Shown: positions 25,695 to 34,934 of the stretch, one piece after another | How the letters are laid out: each line of letters opens with the position of its first letter | Numbering within the stretch: the first letter of the stretch is position 1 | The notes under the pieces: generated by a model | Databases searched by the model: none | Told to the model about the DNA's origin: nothing | What the model saw: the letters and a program-made list of their open reading frames with translations, nothing else | Position numbers and translations under genes: made by a program | Origin: an uncultured Ignisphaera sp. | Lineage (GTDB): Archaea; Thermoproteota; Thermoprotei_A; Sulfolobales; Ignisphaeraceae | Length of the DNA stretch: 64,000 nucleotides | Assembly (NCBI GenBank): GCA_938074605.1 | Contig: CALJEI010000005.1 | Span: forward strand, 1-64,000 | Direction: 5' to 3'

Positions 25695-26966
25695 CTATGG
25701 TAAAACGCCTATTAAAAGACTATCGCTATTAAATTCAGGCATCTCTATCACTGTATATTCTCCTAAAACCTCTATCCTTGGTCTAAAGATTCTTCTAGAT
25801 TCAAGCTCTATACCCTCCCACCTATACATTCCTCCATCTATTTTCAGCTTTATACTCCAGCTATATGGTGAGTACACCACTATCTTATCCCTAGCCATAG
25901 AGACTCTTATTTCTGAACCAGTATTGTATAGAAGTTTATCGTTTGCAGGCTCTATATCAAATAGACTATATCTCTCAAATACCCATTTCGCAAATGCTGC
26001 ATCAAATGCCCCAGGGAATCTAAGTGCTGTTCTCCAATCATATGATTCTCCCGAGAATAACTCCCCAAAAAATCTACTTCCCTTCACATGCCAGTTCCAT
26101 ATACCGTGAGCCCCATAGGCTACACCAGCTTTAGCTCCTGACAATAGGCTTTGCCATATAGCTTTTCTAACATCAAAGCTATTGAACCTTCCATACTTTC
26201 CACCATGTGCATGCCCCTCATAACACGGCTCTCCATTAACAATAGGTCTTTTAATAGGCATGAAGTAGTACTTTTGGGCAAGCTCAAATGTTAGTGTCTG
26301 TCTCTCTTTACTATGGCCTGATTGATACATATAGAAATCGAGATACTGCGACTTTACAAATACCTCTGGTAGAACTAGACCCCCCATTAGATGCATAGTA
26401 GTTAGAGAGTTTGGAGCTTTTTTCTTTACAATCTCTAGAGCAGTCATATAATACTCTATAGCTTCATTTGCTTCAAAATTAGTATCTCCACTTACTATAA
26501 AAATAGGGTTGTATTTCCCAAACCTCTCCACCACATACTCTATATACTCCCCTACATACTCTATTGGAATAATTTTTGAGGGCGTTATATTAGAGCCCCA
26601 TGTACCCCTAACATAATTACACCAAAGGAGTACTAAAGCAGGAGTAAAACCCTTTTCAACAGCCATTTCAACCATTTTTTCAGCTCTATCAAAATACCTC
26701 TCATTCCTTTTCCTAAAATCCCAGCCGCCATCTAAAGTAACTTCAAATGGGTCTATATAGTTGCTAGAGTAGCTTCTATCATGCTGAGGAAGAATATTTA
26801 TTTGAAGTACATTAAATCCCTGCATCCTCCTATACTCCAAATAATAGCTCCACTCATCAAGTAAAGCATTGGTGAAAACACTCCAGCATGTATCTGCAAG
26901 ATAGAAGAACTTCTCACCACCCTTTATGAAATAGTCTCGACTCTCAGAAACATAAAGTCTTCCCAT
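25695..26966 (-). CDS. glycoside hydrolase, DUF4038/GH140-like
   Basis: This 423-aa TIM-barrel protein has the DUF4038 opening (FYLADTCWSVFTNALLDEW, about 22-40, and MQGFNVLQINILPQH), the VSGDTNFEANEAIEY segment with a probable catalytic acid, and VNGEPCYEGH (about 241-250) with a second candidate Glu. A small C-terminal beta domain follows. Related enzymes (apiosidase GH140 and others) release terminal sugars from plant pectin side chains. It is convergent with the GH35 gene (98 bases apart), pointing to polysaccharide use. The precise substrate is unknown. Confidence 0.75.
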   Translation of the reverse strand: MGRLYVSESRDYFIKGGEKFFYLADTCWSVFTNALLDEWSYYLEYRRMQGFNVLQINILPQHDRSYSSNYIDPFEVTLDGGWDFRKRNERYFDRAEKMVEMAVEKGFTPALVLLWCNYVRGTWGSNITPSKIIPIEYVGEYIEYVVERFGKYNPIFIVSGDTNFEANEAIEYYMTALEIVKKKAPNSLTTMHLMGGLVLPEVFVKSQYLDFYMYQSGHSKERQTLTFELAQKYYFMPIKRPIVNGEPCYEGHAHGGKYGRFNSFDVRKAIWQSLLSGAKAGVAYGAHGIWNWHVKGSRFFGELFSGESYDWRTALRFPGAFDAAFAKWVFERYSLFDIEPANDKLLYNTGSEIRVSMARDKIVVYSPYSWSIKLKIDGGMYRWEGIELESRRIFRPRIEVLGEYTVIEMPEFNSDSLLIGVLP

Positions 26967-27288
26967 ATCTCCACACTCTTACTATAGAGAATTATAGAAA
27001 GTTGATAAATCTTTTCACAATCTAACCATAAAATAGGGATATCAAAAACTTTAAAAACTCGCAAAACATAGACATAATATATTCAATATAGAGTTAAAAA
27101 AGGAGTAGAAAGGATTTATACAATCCAGTTTGCTCAGTGGGAGGAATACTGCACATCCATTCTATTCACAGCGACCGAAAGTTCATCACAGCTACCCCTA
27201 TACTATTAAATAGATAAATAAGTTTTAATAACTTTAACTTCTATTGCTCTAGCTATTTTCCAGTAATTACAAAAGAATAATCAAGTAA
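26967..27288. other. 322-base intergenic region holding an sRNA candidate
   Basis: AT-rich flanks surround a G+C-richer core at about 27120-27205, which contains a minus-strand C/D box RNA candidate (listed separately). The leftward hypD gene ends at the right edge. No protein gene seen. Confidence 0.5.
27130..27193 (-). ncRNA. C/D box sRNA candidate (degenerate internal boxes)
   Basis: On the minus strand a consensus C box GTGATGA (27189-27183) is followed 45 bases later by a D box CTGA (27137-27134). Internal boxes are weaker: a D'-like CTGT (27171-27168) and a C'-like TGGATGT. The segment is a G+C-rich island in AT-rich DNA, and a TATA-like CTATTTAATAG lies about 22-25 bases upstream (near 27208-27218). 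Guide segments would be GTATTCCTCCCA before D and ACTTTCGGTCG before D'. Confidence 0.45.
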
Positions 27289-28518
27289 TTATAATAGGCC
27301 TAGCTCTTTAGCAATTTCATTAGCAAGTCCTCCTGCTCCAAATCTAGCCCATATTGAACAAGTTCCTTCAATTGATACCATACAGGGTCCTACGGGGGTG
27401 CTAGGAGTGCAGCTCTTCATAAATAGTGGGCATTGTGTTGGCTTTATTTTACCGATGATAACATCTGCACATCTACAGCCTGGTGTAAGGTCGTATCTCC
27501 AGCTATCTGGTGTTAAATCCTTAATGCCATACACTTTAAATGCGTCATACTTACTGTAACGGTCTTTAATTCTTAAACCACTCTTTGGTATAAAGCCTAT
27601 ACCCCTCCAAGCATCATCAACAATTTCAAAAGTGTTTGCTATAAGGCTTTGCGCCTTTAAATCACCTTGCCATGTTACAGCTCTAGTATACTCTATAACT
27701 GTCTCAGCCTTGCCACTAGCTAACTGTTTTAGAATTTCCGCTATAGATGCAAGTACATCTATAGGCTCAAACCCAGATACTACAACAGGTATTCTAAAAC
27801 TTTCAGAAACAGGAGCCCAGGCTTTAGCCCCAGTTATAGTAGATACATGGCCAGGTGCTATAACACCCATTATAGGTGGCTCTATTACATCTCCTTTCTG
27901 TACATCTATTGAGTAAAACATTGCTGGAGGTGTAAGTTTAACAAGACTTAAAATCTTTAGATTATTTGGTATAAGCCCTCTATTCAATGCTTGTGCATAG
28001 CCAGGTGCAACTGTTTCAAATCCTATACCCATAAACACTGCATCCCTCCCACGGCTTTTAGCATCATTAGCAGCATCAAGTATATTTGTAACAACCCTAA
28101 TATCACCACCTAGAGCTTTAGCATCACTAAGAGAACCTGCACCTCTTACAAACCTAATACTTCTAAGCCTATACACATCACCATATGTATAAATAGTTAC
28201 ACCATCAAGAGCAAGCTTTATAGCCTCCTCAATAAAATACGATGGTGTTACACACACTGGACACCCTGGACCTGCTACAAGCTCAATACTAGGTGGCATT
28301 AAACTACGTATTCCAAAATATGTAATAGTCCACTCATGAGTACCACAAAAATCCATTATCTTAAACCTAAAGCCCTCACCATACCTCTTACCAAGTTCTA
28401 GAGCTAGAGACCATATCTTTGAAACAATTGTTTTAGCAAGAGGTAGATTAACTCTAAATGAATCCACCAACACCTTAATAGCATTAAGACTATCACTAGT
28501 TTTTACACCCATAACCAT
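27289..28518 (-). CDS. hypD: hydrogenase maturation protein HypD
   Basis: This 409-aa protein has all HypD landmarks: the CGTHE box (C58-E62), AGPGCPVCVTP (C86, C89), the central GFEPIDVL region and the C-terminal 4Fe-4S ligand region PGCRCADVI...CPLFMKSC...CMVSIEGTC. With HypC, HypD assembles the Fe(CN)2CO moiety of [NiFe] hydrogenases. No other hyp or hydrogenase gene occurs in the window, so it is detached from its partners here. The preferred start is uncertain (ATG codons at residues 1 and 3). Confidence 0.92.
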   Translation of the reverse strand: MVMGVKTSDSLNAIKVLVDSFRVNLPLAKTIVSKIWSLALELGKRYGEGFRFKIMDFCGTHEWTITYFGIRSLMPPSIELVAGPGCPVCVTPSYFIEEAIKLALDGVTIYTYGDVYRLRSIRFVRGAGSLSDAKALGGDIRVVTNILDAANDAKSRGRDAVFMGIGFETVAPGYAQALNRGLIPNNLKILSLVKLTPPAMFYSIDVQKGDVIEPPIMGVIAPGHVSTITGAKAWAPVSESFRIPVVVSGFEPIDVLASIAEILKQLASGKAETVIEYTRAVTWQGDLKAQSLIANTFEIVDDAWRGIGFIPKSGLRIKDRYSKYDAFKVYGIKDLTPDSWRYDLTPGCRCADVIIGKIKPTQCPLFMKSCTPSTPVGPCMVSIEGTCSIWARFGAGGLANEIAKELGLL

Positions 28519-28703
28519 CTACCACACCTAAATGTAGTGCCTTTAAGAGATCTACTACCCAATACTATTCCACATCCACCTTCTAAAAACTCTATTACAT
28601 CTAACACCACCTATTTTTCTAGTTTAAAAACATTATAGCCATATTTATGGCTAAACCAGTATAACACTTTTAAACTAGCATCACTATATATTTTATCAGG
28701 TAG

Positions 28704-29096
28704 ATGGTTTTGAGTCTTGAGAATATCATGAGTAGAAGGATAATTATAGCAGAACCTTCTACACCAATAAAAAGAGTTGCTGAAATTATGTATGAAAATA
28801 GGGTTGGTAGCATCATTATAGTTGATTTTAGTGGTAAAGTTGCTGGAATTTTTACTGAGAGAGATCTTGTTAGGGTAGTTGCTCTAGGGATAGATCTATC
28901 ACTACCTGTAGAAAAGGTTATGACAACAACTGTTATAACAGCATCCCTTAGAGAGGATCTAGGTAGTGTTGTTAGTAAAATGATTGAGAATTGGATTCGG
29001 CATGTACCAGTTGTAGATGAAACTGGTAGACCTATTGGCATGGTAAGTATAAGAGATGCTTTAAGAGCCTATATCGCAGGCTGTTCAATGCCTTAA
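28704..29096 (+). CDS. CBS-domain pair protein
   Basis: This 130-aa protein is made of two CBS motifs: residues about 8-58 (ending GKVAGIFTERDLVRVVALG) and about 70-125 (HVPVVDETGRPIGMVSIRDA). Such stand-alone pairs bind adenine nucleotides and regulate other proteins. The ATG start follows a TATA-like element near 28670-28690. It is a single gene divergent from hypD; partner unknown. Confidence 0.85.
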   Translation: MVLSLENIMSRRIIIAEPSTPIKRVAEIMYENRVGSIIIVDFSGKVAGIFTERDLVRVVALGIDLSLPVEKVMTTTVITASLREDLGSVVSKMIENWIRHVPVVDETGRPIGMVSIRDALRAYIAGCSMP

Positions 29097-29258
29097 AGCC
29101 TCAAAAACTCTATCTAGATTATAGCAATATAGGTCTATAACACCATTTTTTCACCATACATAGACCCTATATATACTAAAGGAATTACACTAAACTGCTA
29201 TAGTATATGAATTTATAAATTTTGCTTCTAGCCTAACTAAAGTTTTTGGTGTTTAGCT

Positions 29259-30305
29259 GTGGTTACATATATGGATTTTGAGCTTATGTACTCCGCCATA
29301 AAACTTGTAAGAGATGTGCTAAAGATTTCAGCTGGTGAGGAGGTTGTTATAACTGCTGATACAGCTAGTGATTGGAGTGTTGTTGAAGCTACTGCTAGAG
29401 CTGTAGCTATAGTTAATGCAAAACCCATAGTCTTTCTACACCAAACCCCAGTAGGGGTTGGAAAAGCTGCAGACCCATACCTCCCAATAAAAACACTTAC
29501 AGCTGTACTAACTTCTACTGACACATGGATTGAATACAACAGAAATTGGCTACTATACTCAACACCATATTGGAGGGCTATGGAGTATGGAAAGCTTAAA
29601 TATATATGCCTAGTTGGAATGTATGCAGATATGATGGTTAGAACCATTGGTCGAATAAATCTCGATGCAATCTATGTATTTCAGAGGAGGCTTGCTGAAA
29701 TAACTAAAAGATGTAGGCATATGAAAATTACAACCCCTGCTGGCACAAATATAGAGTTTGAAAATGATCCAAGTAGACCAGTACTAGTCGAGGGGGAGGT
29801 ACAGGGACCTGGGGAATACATGCTTTTTGGCCAAGTAGATTGGGCACCCATAGAAGATAGCATAAATGGTGTTATAGTATTTGACGGCTCTATATGGCCA
29901 CCTGAAGAATTAGGTATTCTAAAAACACCAATAAAGCTGTTTATAAGGGATGGAAAAGTCTATAAAATAGATGGTGGATGGGAAGCTAAACACTTTGAGA
30001 AATGGCTTAAATCATTTAATGATGAAAACATGTTTAGAGTTGCACACATATCATATGGCTGCAACCCAGGTGCAAAACTTAGTGGAAACATACTTGAAGA
30101 TGAAAGAGTGTGGGGCGTTGTTGAATGGGGCCTAGGCTCACAATCATCAACATTTAGGGGAAAGCTTGGACCAGCTCCATCACATACAGATGGTGTTTGC
30201 ATGAATCCTACTGTTATTGGCGATGGAGAAAAGATAATTGAAGATGGAGAATATATACATCAAGAACTTACAGAACTTGTAGCAAAACTAAGAGCTGGTA
30301 AATAA
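29259..30305 (+). CDS. M29 aminopeptidase/NicX-like metalloprotein
   Basis: This 348-aa protein resembles the thermophilic aminopeptidase (M29) family, which also includes 2,5-dihydroxypyridine dioxygenase NicX. Typical features are the N-terminal LKISAGEEVVITADT segment and the C-terminal metal-ligand region AHISYGCNPGAKLSGNILEDERVWG, then GVVEWGLG and APSHTDGVC, with His, Glu and Asp. It may hydrolyse peptides or open a heterocycle. It lies convergent to the racemase genes and near DUF917. The frame opens at GTG 29259, and an ATG at 29271 (MDFELMYS) is equally plausible. Confidence 0.65.
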   Translation: MVTYMDFELMYSAIKLVRDVLKISAGEEVVITADTASDWSVVEATARAVAIVNAKPIVFLHQTPVGVGKAADPYLPIKTLTAVLTSTDTWIEYNRNWLLYSTPYWRAMEYGKLKYICLVGMYADMMVRTIGRINLDAIYVFQRRLAEITKRCRHMKITTPAGTNIEFENDPSRPVLVEGEVQGPGEYMLFGQVDWAPIEDSINGVIVFDGSIWPPEELGILKTPIKLFIRDGKVYKIDGGWEAKHFEKWLKSFNDENMFRVAHISYGCNPGAKLSGNILEDERVWGVVEWGLGSQSSTFRGKLGPAPSHTDGVCMNPTVIGDGEKIIEDGEYIHQELTELVAKLRAGK

Positions 30306-30312
30306 AAGTGGT

Positions 30313-31032
30313 TTAACTTTGGTATGAAGTCTTCAACCTATTGAATAGATAGATCTTGCTATGCCTTAGCCCAAGTCTTACAATAGACTCTGCCACCTTT
30401 AGTGTAACAAGCGTAGGGTCAATAACAGGAACACCACTCATCTTTGAAAGATCTTCAGCAAGCCCTATAAAACCTCCACAACCAAGAACTATAACCTCAG
30501 CACCATAGATTTCAATAGCCTTTTTTATCTCATTAAGCAATAGCTCCTTAACCCTATCTAAATCCTTTCTAAGACTAAGTACAGGAACCTCTATACCAGA
30601 TGTATATACAATTCTTCTATCTATTCCTAATGAAACAGCCCTTCTATAGTATGTAAGTCTAGAGTTTCTACCTGTAGATATAACAGCTATTCTATAGCCG
30701 AGGAGAAGGGCCATCACCATAGATGTTTCACCAATACCCAAAACAGGAATATCTGAAATCTCTCTAGATGCCTCTAAACCAGGGTCATCAAAACAGTTGA
30801 TTACAACACCGCTAAACCCTTCCCTATTAGCTTTTACAACCTCTTCAACGACATATGGTGCTGCAAAATCTCTATCATACTCACTTTCAATAGCTGGAGG
30901 TGCCTTAGGTAAACTCCTTACCTCAACCTCAACATCTCTCGATAGTATTGATTTTGCATACTGCAATACATATTCATTCCACATAGATATACTTACAGGA
31001 TTTATTATTAGAAGTCTATATGTTGAAGCCAC
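30313..31032 (-). CDS. hydantoin/Asp-Glu-type racemase (copy 1)
   Basis: This 239-aa member of the Asp/Glu/hydantoin racemase family has the two catalytic cysteines in VINCFDDPG and VIVLGCGGFIGLAE and the opening LLIINPVSISMW. Members epimerise hydantoins, allantoin or acidic amino acids by a two-base mechanism. It is the last gene of the leftward trio DUF917-racemase-racemase, 6 bases after its paralogue. The pair shares motifs but is clearly diverged, so two substrates or a heteromer are possible. Confidence 0.8.
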   Translation of the reverse strand: MASTYRLLIINPVSISMWNEYVLQYAKSILSRDVEVEVRSLPKAPPAIESEYDRDFAAPYVVEEVVKANREGFSGVVINCFDDPGLEASREISDIPVLGIGETSMVMALLLGYRIAVISTGRNSRLTYYRRAVSLGIDRRIVYTSGIEVPVLSLRKDLDRVKELLLNEIKKAIEIYGAEVIVLGCGGFIGLAEDLSKMSGVPVIDPTLVTLKVAESIVRLGLRHSKIYLFNRLKTSYQS

Positions 31033-31038
31033 AGTATA

Positions 31039-31710
31039 TCACCTTTTACCTCTAGGGCTATAGAGCCCTAGTTTAACCATAGCCTCAGCCATTTTTAGAG
31101 CAGCTCCAGCTGGATCAATAACAGGTCTACCTATAGCATTTCTAACAGCTTCTGCAATACCTGCAAGCCCTGTACAGCCAAGAACTATAACCTCAGCACC
31201 ACTATCTATACTCTCTCTAGATACTTTAATAACCATCTCTTTAGTTTTTTCAGGTTCTTCATCAAGCTGAAGTACAGTGAGTTCTATACCCCTAATAGAT
31301 ACTACATAGTCTCTATAGCCAAGTTGTCTAACTCTATCCTCAATCATCCAAAGAGCCTCATTACCAACACTAACAATAGCTATTCTTCTACTAAGTATAG
31401 AGGCAATAGCCAAAGAAGATTCACAGGGCCCAACAACAGGCTTTTTCAATACCCCTCTTAAGAGATCTACTGCTGGATCAAGAAAACAGTTAACTATAAT
31501 AGCATCATAGCTATTGTGAAGCTCTAAAACTCTATCAAATATTAGGGGAATAACCTCTGCATGGCTTTTAGGATTTTCAACACTTGGTGGTCCTCTAGGA
31601 AGAGATACTACATCTACCTCAGTACCAGGGGATGCAAATAGGCTATACAGCCTTCTATCCTGTTCATCCCATTTAGAGTGTCCAACCGGATTAACTACAA
31701 GTATCTTCAT
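31039..31710 (-). CDS. hydantoin/Asp-Glu-type racemase (copy 2)
   Basis: This 223-aa paralogue of the next gene has opening ILVVNPVGHSKWDEQDRR and catalytic Cys motifs VNCFLDPAV and VIVLGCTGLAGIAE. It overlaps the DUF917 gene by 4 bases, a coupling that supports a shared pathway. The CF-DP and LGC-TG motifs are those of the hydantoin racemase subgroup rather than glutamate racemase MurI. Confidence 0.8.
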   Translation of the reverse strand: MKILVVNPVGHSKWDEQDRRLYSLFASPGTEVDVVSLPRGPPSVENPKSHAEVIPLIFDRVLELHNSYDAIIVNCFLDPAVDLLRGVLKKPVVGPCESSLAIASILSRRIAIVSVGNEALWMIEDRVRQLGYRDYVVSIRGIELTVLQLDEEPEKTKEMVIKVSRESIDSGAEVIVLGCTGLAGIAEAVRNAIGRPVIDPAGAALKMAEAMVKLGLYSPRGKR

Positions 31711-32819
31711 AGACCAAACCTTTTAACAAGTTCTTCAACAGGTGTATAGCTATAGTCAAATCCAAAGTGTTTAGGCCCAAATAACTCTAACCCCCTTGAA
31801 GACCTCCATATATCTGGAGCTTTTGCCACAACAACATTAACTTTATTCCCAACACTCAAAACAGTATTTGTTATTGGCTCACCATCATCTCTAGTAAAGA
31901 TAATTAGATCTGGAGCCATGGCAATAGGCTGACCGTTTATCCAAGCCATTAGATGTTCATTCTTTATCCATGTCCTAAGCACCTTACCCTCCCATCTACC
32001 AGTCCCCTTAACACATGTTTCACCAACAAGAAAACCACCCTCATCCCTCCAGCTATACTCAGCTACAATACCTTCAAAAACCCTCCATCCACCAAGGGTA
32101 TCAGCAATAGCTTTAACAGGATCACCACCACTATCTCTAGCCTCCCTAACAGCTCTACCAACCCTTAAACACAGAGAAATAGTGTTTCTAACTATAACCC
32201 TCTTGGCATCACCTATAGTGAGAGGAGTATCAACAACAGCTACAAACCTACCTGATAAAACAGATAGATATCTAGCTATAGACTCATAGTCATCTATATC
32301 AGCATACCTTTCAACAACTACAATATTACCTGTTGGTGTAACAAGTACCGAGGGATACATTGGTATATCAAAAATATGTACCGTATTTTGGTGAAGTTCT
32401 GGAGCTGCTCTCCCAAGAAGATCACCATCTACTATTGGTATGCCAAGCTCTGTAGCTATAAGAATAGCAACCGCCGTATTACCACCACCAAGCTCTGTAG
32501 CAATAGCCGCTGATATCATCTTACCTAAAATTCTAGACATAACCCTAAAGGCCTCCCCAATAGAATTAGCAATCTTTATAGGCTTTTTCACCTTAGCTGT
32601 AGGTGCAATAGTTCCTACATAATATGGTGAAACTATAATGCTATCCTCTGAAAGCTCATCAACATCAACAACCTTGATCTCCAGCCCCTTCTCAATAAGC
32701 TCCTTAAGCATATTAAAACCTTCAACAGGACTTCCACCACCACCTGTACCCATTACAGTTGCTCCTAATACCAAATCCTCTACCTCCTCCAACGACTTTA
32801 TAATAAACACTTCAACCAC
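31707..32819 (-). CDS. DUF917-family protein
   Basis: This 370-aa protein has the DUF917 glycine-rich opening GATVMGTGGGGSPVEGF (about 19-35) and ATELGGGNTAVAILIATELG (about 107-126), followed by the VDGDLLGRAAPELHQ segment. DUF917 proteins recur next to hydantoinase and racemase genes, and their reaction is unestablished. It is the first gene of the leftward trio and is divergent from the transporter operon at 33069. Confidence 0.82.
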   Translation of the reverse strand: MVEVFIIKSLEEVEDLVLGATVMGTGGGGSPVEGFNMLKELIEKGLEIKVVDVDELSEDSIIVSPYYVGTIAPTAKVKKPIKIANSIGEAFRVMSRILGKMISAAIATELGGGNTAVAILIATELGIPIVDGDLLGRAAPELHQNTVHIFDIPMYPSVLVTPTGNIVVVERYADIDDYESIARYLSVLSGRFVAVVDTPLTIGDAKRVIVRNTISLCLRVGRAVREARDSGGDPVKAIADTLGGWRVFEGIVAEYSWRDEGGFLVGETCVKGTGRWEGKVLRTWIKNEHLMAWINGQPIAMAPDLIIFTRDDGEPITNTVLSVGNKVNVVVAKAPDIWRSSRGLELFGPKHFGFDYSYTPVEELVKRFGL

Positions 32820-32970
32820 CTCTTAAACTATAGCATTACAACAATAAATACTGTTATGCTAAATAGCTAAATACATCCCTAGACAACAACACTCCAATCT
32901 CAAACTCTTAGCCACAATACATTCTATACAAAGTCATCTCCATTCAATTAACTAATACAATGTAATATAC

Positions 32971-32990
32971 TGTTTAAATGAATTTAAACA
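32971..32990. promoter_or_regulatory. perfect inverted repeat upstream of transporter operon
   Basis: TGTTTAAATgaATTTAAACA is a perfect 9-base inverted repeat with a two-base centre. It lies about 80 bases before the binding-protein start and about 40 bases upstream of its probable TATA-like element (CTTTTAAAC, about 33029-33037), within the divergent region shared with the DUF917 gene. The core GTTTAAA-N4-TTTAAAC matches the N3 version in the other transporter's promoter (19283-19299). Confidence 0.45.
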
Positions 32991-33068
32991 AATATTTACT
33001 ATTAAAATAGGTGGATATCGATAAATACTTTTAAACTAAGAATACTTTAGATTAAATAAGGTGTAAAG

Positions 33069-34724
33069 ATGAGAATTTTAAAATATGGCGTATCAAGAAC
33101 AGTATTAATATCTATAGTAATTGCCATAATCGTTATAGCAAGTGTTGTAGGCTACTATATATTTGCTATAATGGGGCAGCCCCAGGTAAAAAGGAGTATG
33201 GTTATATTTGCAAGTATTTCAGAAATGACCACAGCCGACCCAAGTACAGAGTTTTCAAATTCTATTAGATGGCTTCCTCTAGTATATGAGCCTCTGCTAT
33301 GGTATGACCCACTAAAAGATGAATTTATACCAGCATTAGCTGAAAGGTATGAATCTAAAGATGAGGGTAGGACATGGGTATTCTATATTAGAAGAGGTGC
33401 AAAGTTTCATGATGGCACACCTGTTACAGCATATGCTGTTAAACTATCTATAGAGAGAACTATTGCATTAGGCCAGGGTGCAGCATTTATATGGAGCCCT
33501 GTTGAAGAGATAGAGGTTGTAGACGACTATACAGTTGTATTTAGACTTAAGTATCCAGCTCCACTTGACAAAATTGCTGCTTCAGCATATGGAGCCTATA
33601 TATTTAGCCCAAAGGTTGTTGAGTTAGCAGGAGCTAAGAATTTAACAGATCCTAAAGTAGCTGAATGGTTTAATAGGGGAAATGATGCTGGTTCTGGACC
33701 ATATAGATTAGCTAAGTGGGAGCCTGAAACTGAGGTTATACTTGAGAAGTGGCCTGATTGGTGGGGGTGGAAGCTCCCAGACTATCCACTAAAATCTGAT
33801 AAAGCCCCAGATATATATATCCTTAAAATCATTAAGGATGCTGTTACCCAGGAGAGACTATTGCTTGCTGGAGATATAGATGTAGCTCAATATGTTCCTC
33901 TAGAGGATATAGAGAAGCTAAAGAGTGACCCAAGGCTAAAAGTTGTTGTTAAACCAAGTTTTCAAAACCTCTTAATGTTAATAAATACAAAGAAACCTCC
34001 TCTAGACAATATACTTGTAAGAAGAGCAATAGCACATGCAATACCCTATGAAGATATAGTTAAAATAGCTAGATCAGGTCTAGCTAGAATTGCAAGTGGG
34101 CCTATACCCTATGGTATGTGGGGACACTTCGACAATCTAACCTATACCTACAACCTAGATCTAGCTAAAAAACTTCTAGCAGAAGCTGGCTATCCAAATG
34201 GTATAGACAGAACACTTCTACTTGTATATACAGCTGGCGATATATATGAAAAGAGAACTGCTGAGCTAATAGCCATCAATCTAGCAAAAATTGGCATAAA
34301 TGTTGAAATAAGGCCTATGAGCTGGGAGGAGCAGTGGGCGCTAGCACAAAGAGGATGGGAGGATCCAGAGGCAGTTCAAGATCTATTTCTATTCTACTGG
34401 TGGCCAACATATATAACACCATTCGACTTTCTATACAATATGTTCCATAGCGATAGCAAGGCATTTAACCTATGCTACTATGAGAATCCAGAGTTTGAAA
34501 AACTGATAATTGAAGCATCTATTCTAGAGGGCTATGACGAAGCTAAAGCTCTAGAGCTATACTATAAAGCACAAAAAATACTCTACGAAGATGTTCCAGC
34601 AGTACCACTATGGGACATGATATACGTAGAGGTTGGATCTAAGAGAGTTGGAAATCTTGATAAAGCTATAAATCCAGCATATCCAACAGCGATTTTCGCT
34701 CAAGTTCTTAGTATAGAGGAGTAA
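33069..34724 (+). CDS. extracellular solute-binding protein, family 5 (OppA-like)
   Basis: This 551-aa protein has an N-terminal helix (TVLISIVIAIIVIASVVGYY, about 11-30) and the SBP 5 domain: WVFYIRRGAKFHDGTPVTAY, AGSGPYRLAKWEPETEV and RAIAHAIPYEDIVKIA. It captures peptides or similar solutes outside the cell for the permeases that follow. AAGGTG just before the ATG is a good ribosome site. It is followed by a 210-base gap before the permeases, long for an operon, so a second promoter or processing site may be there. Confidence 0.87.
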   Translation: MRILKYGVSRTVLISIVIAIIVIASVVGYYIFAIMGQPQVKRSMVIFASISEMTTADPSTEFSNSIRWLPLVYEPLLWYDPLKDEFIPALAERYESKDEGRTWVFYIRRGAKFHDGTPVTAYAVKLSIERTIALGQGAAFIWSPVEEIEVVDDYTVVFRLKYPAPLDKIAASAYGAYIFSPKVVELAGAKNLTDPKVAEWFNRGNDAGSGPYRLAKWEPETEVILEKWPDWWGWKLPDYPLKSDKAPDIYILKIIKDAVTQERLLLAGDIDVAQYVPLEDIEKLKSDPRLKVVVKPSFQNLLMLINTKKPPLDNILVRRAIAHAIPYEDIVKIARSGLARIASGPIPYGMWGHFDNLTYTYNLDLAKKLLAEAGYPNGIDRTLLLVYTAGDIYEKRTAELIAINLAKIGINVEIRPMSWEEQWALAQRGWEDPEAVQDLFLFYWWPTYITPFDFLYNMFHSDSKAFNLCYYENPEFEKLIIEASILEGYDEAKALELYYKAQKILYEDVPAVPLWDMIYVEVGSKRVGNLDKAINPAYPTAIFAQVLSIEE

Positions 34725-34934
34725 TCTAAATAGAAGATTAAGTCTAATTCAAATAATTTTTGCACATACAATCCATATATGTAGCGAAACCAGGCATCCT
34801 AACTCGTATAAACGTGTGGAAAACGTACATGGGATATATTAATATTCGCACCACTGATATACACATCATTTATTTAAACTCTGTTTGGAGTAATGTACAA
34901 ACTAATAAATTATGTTTATTTAAGGAGCTAAACA

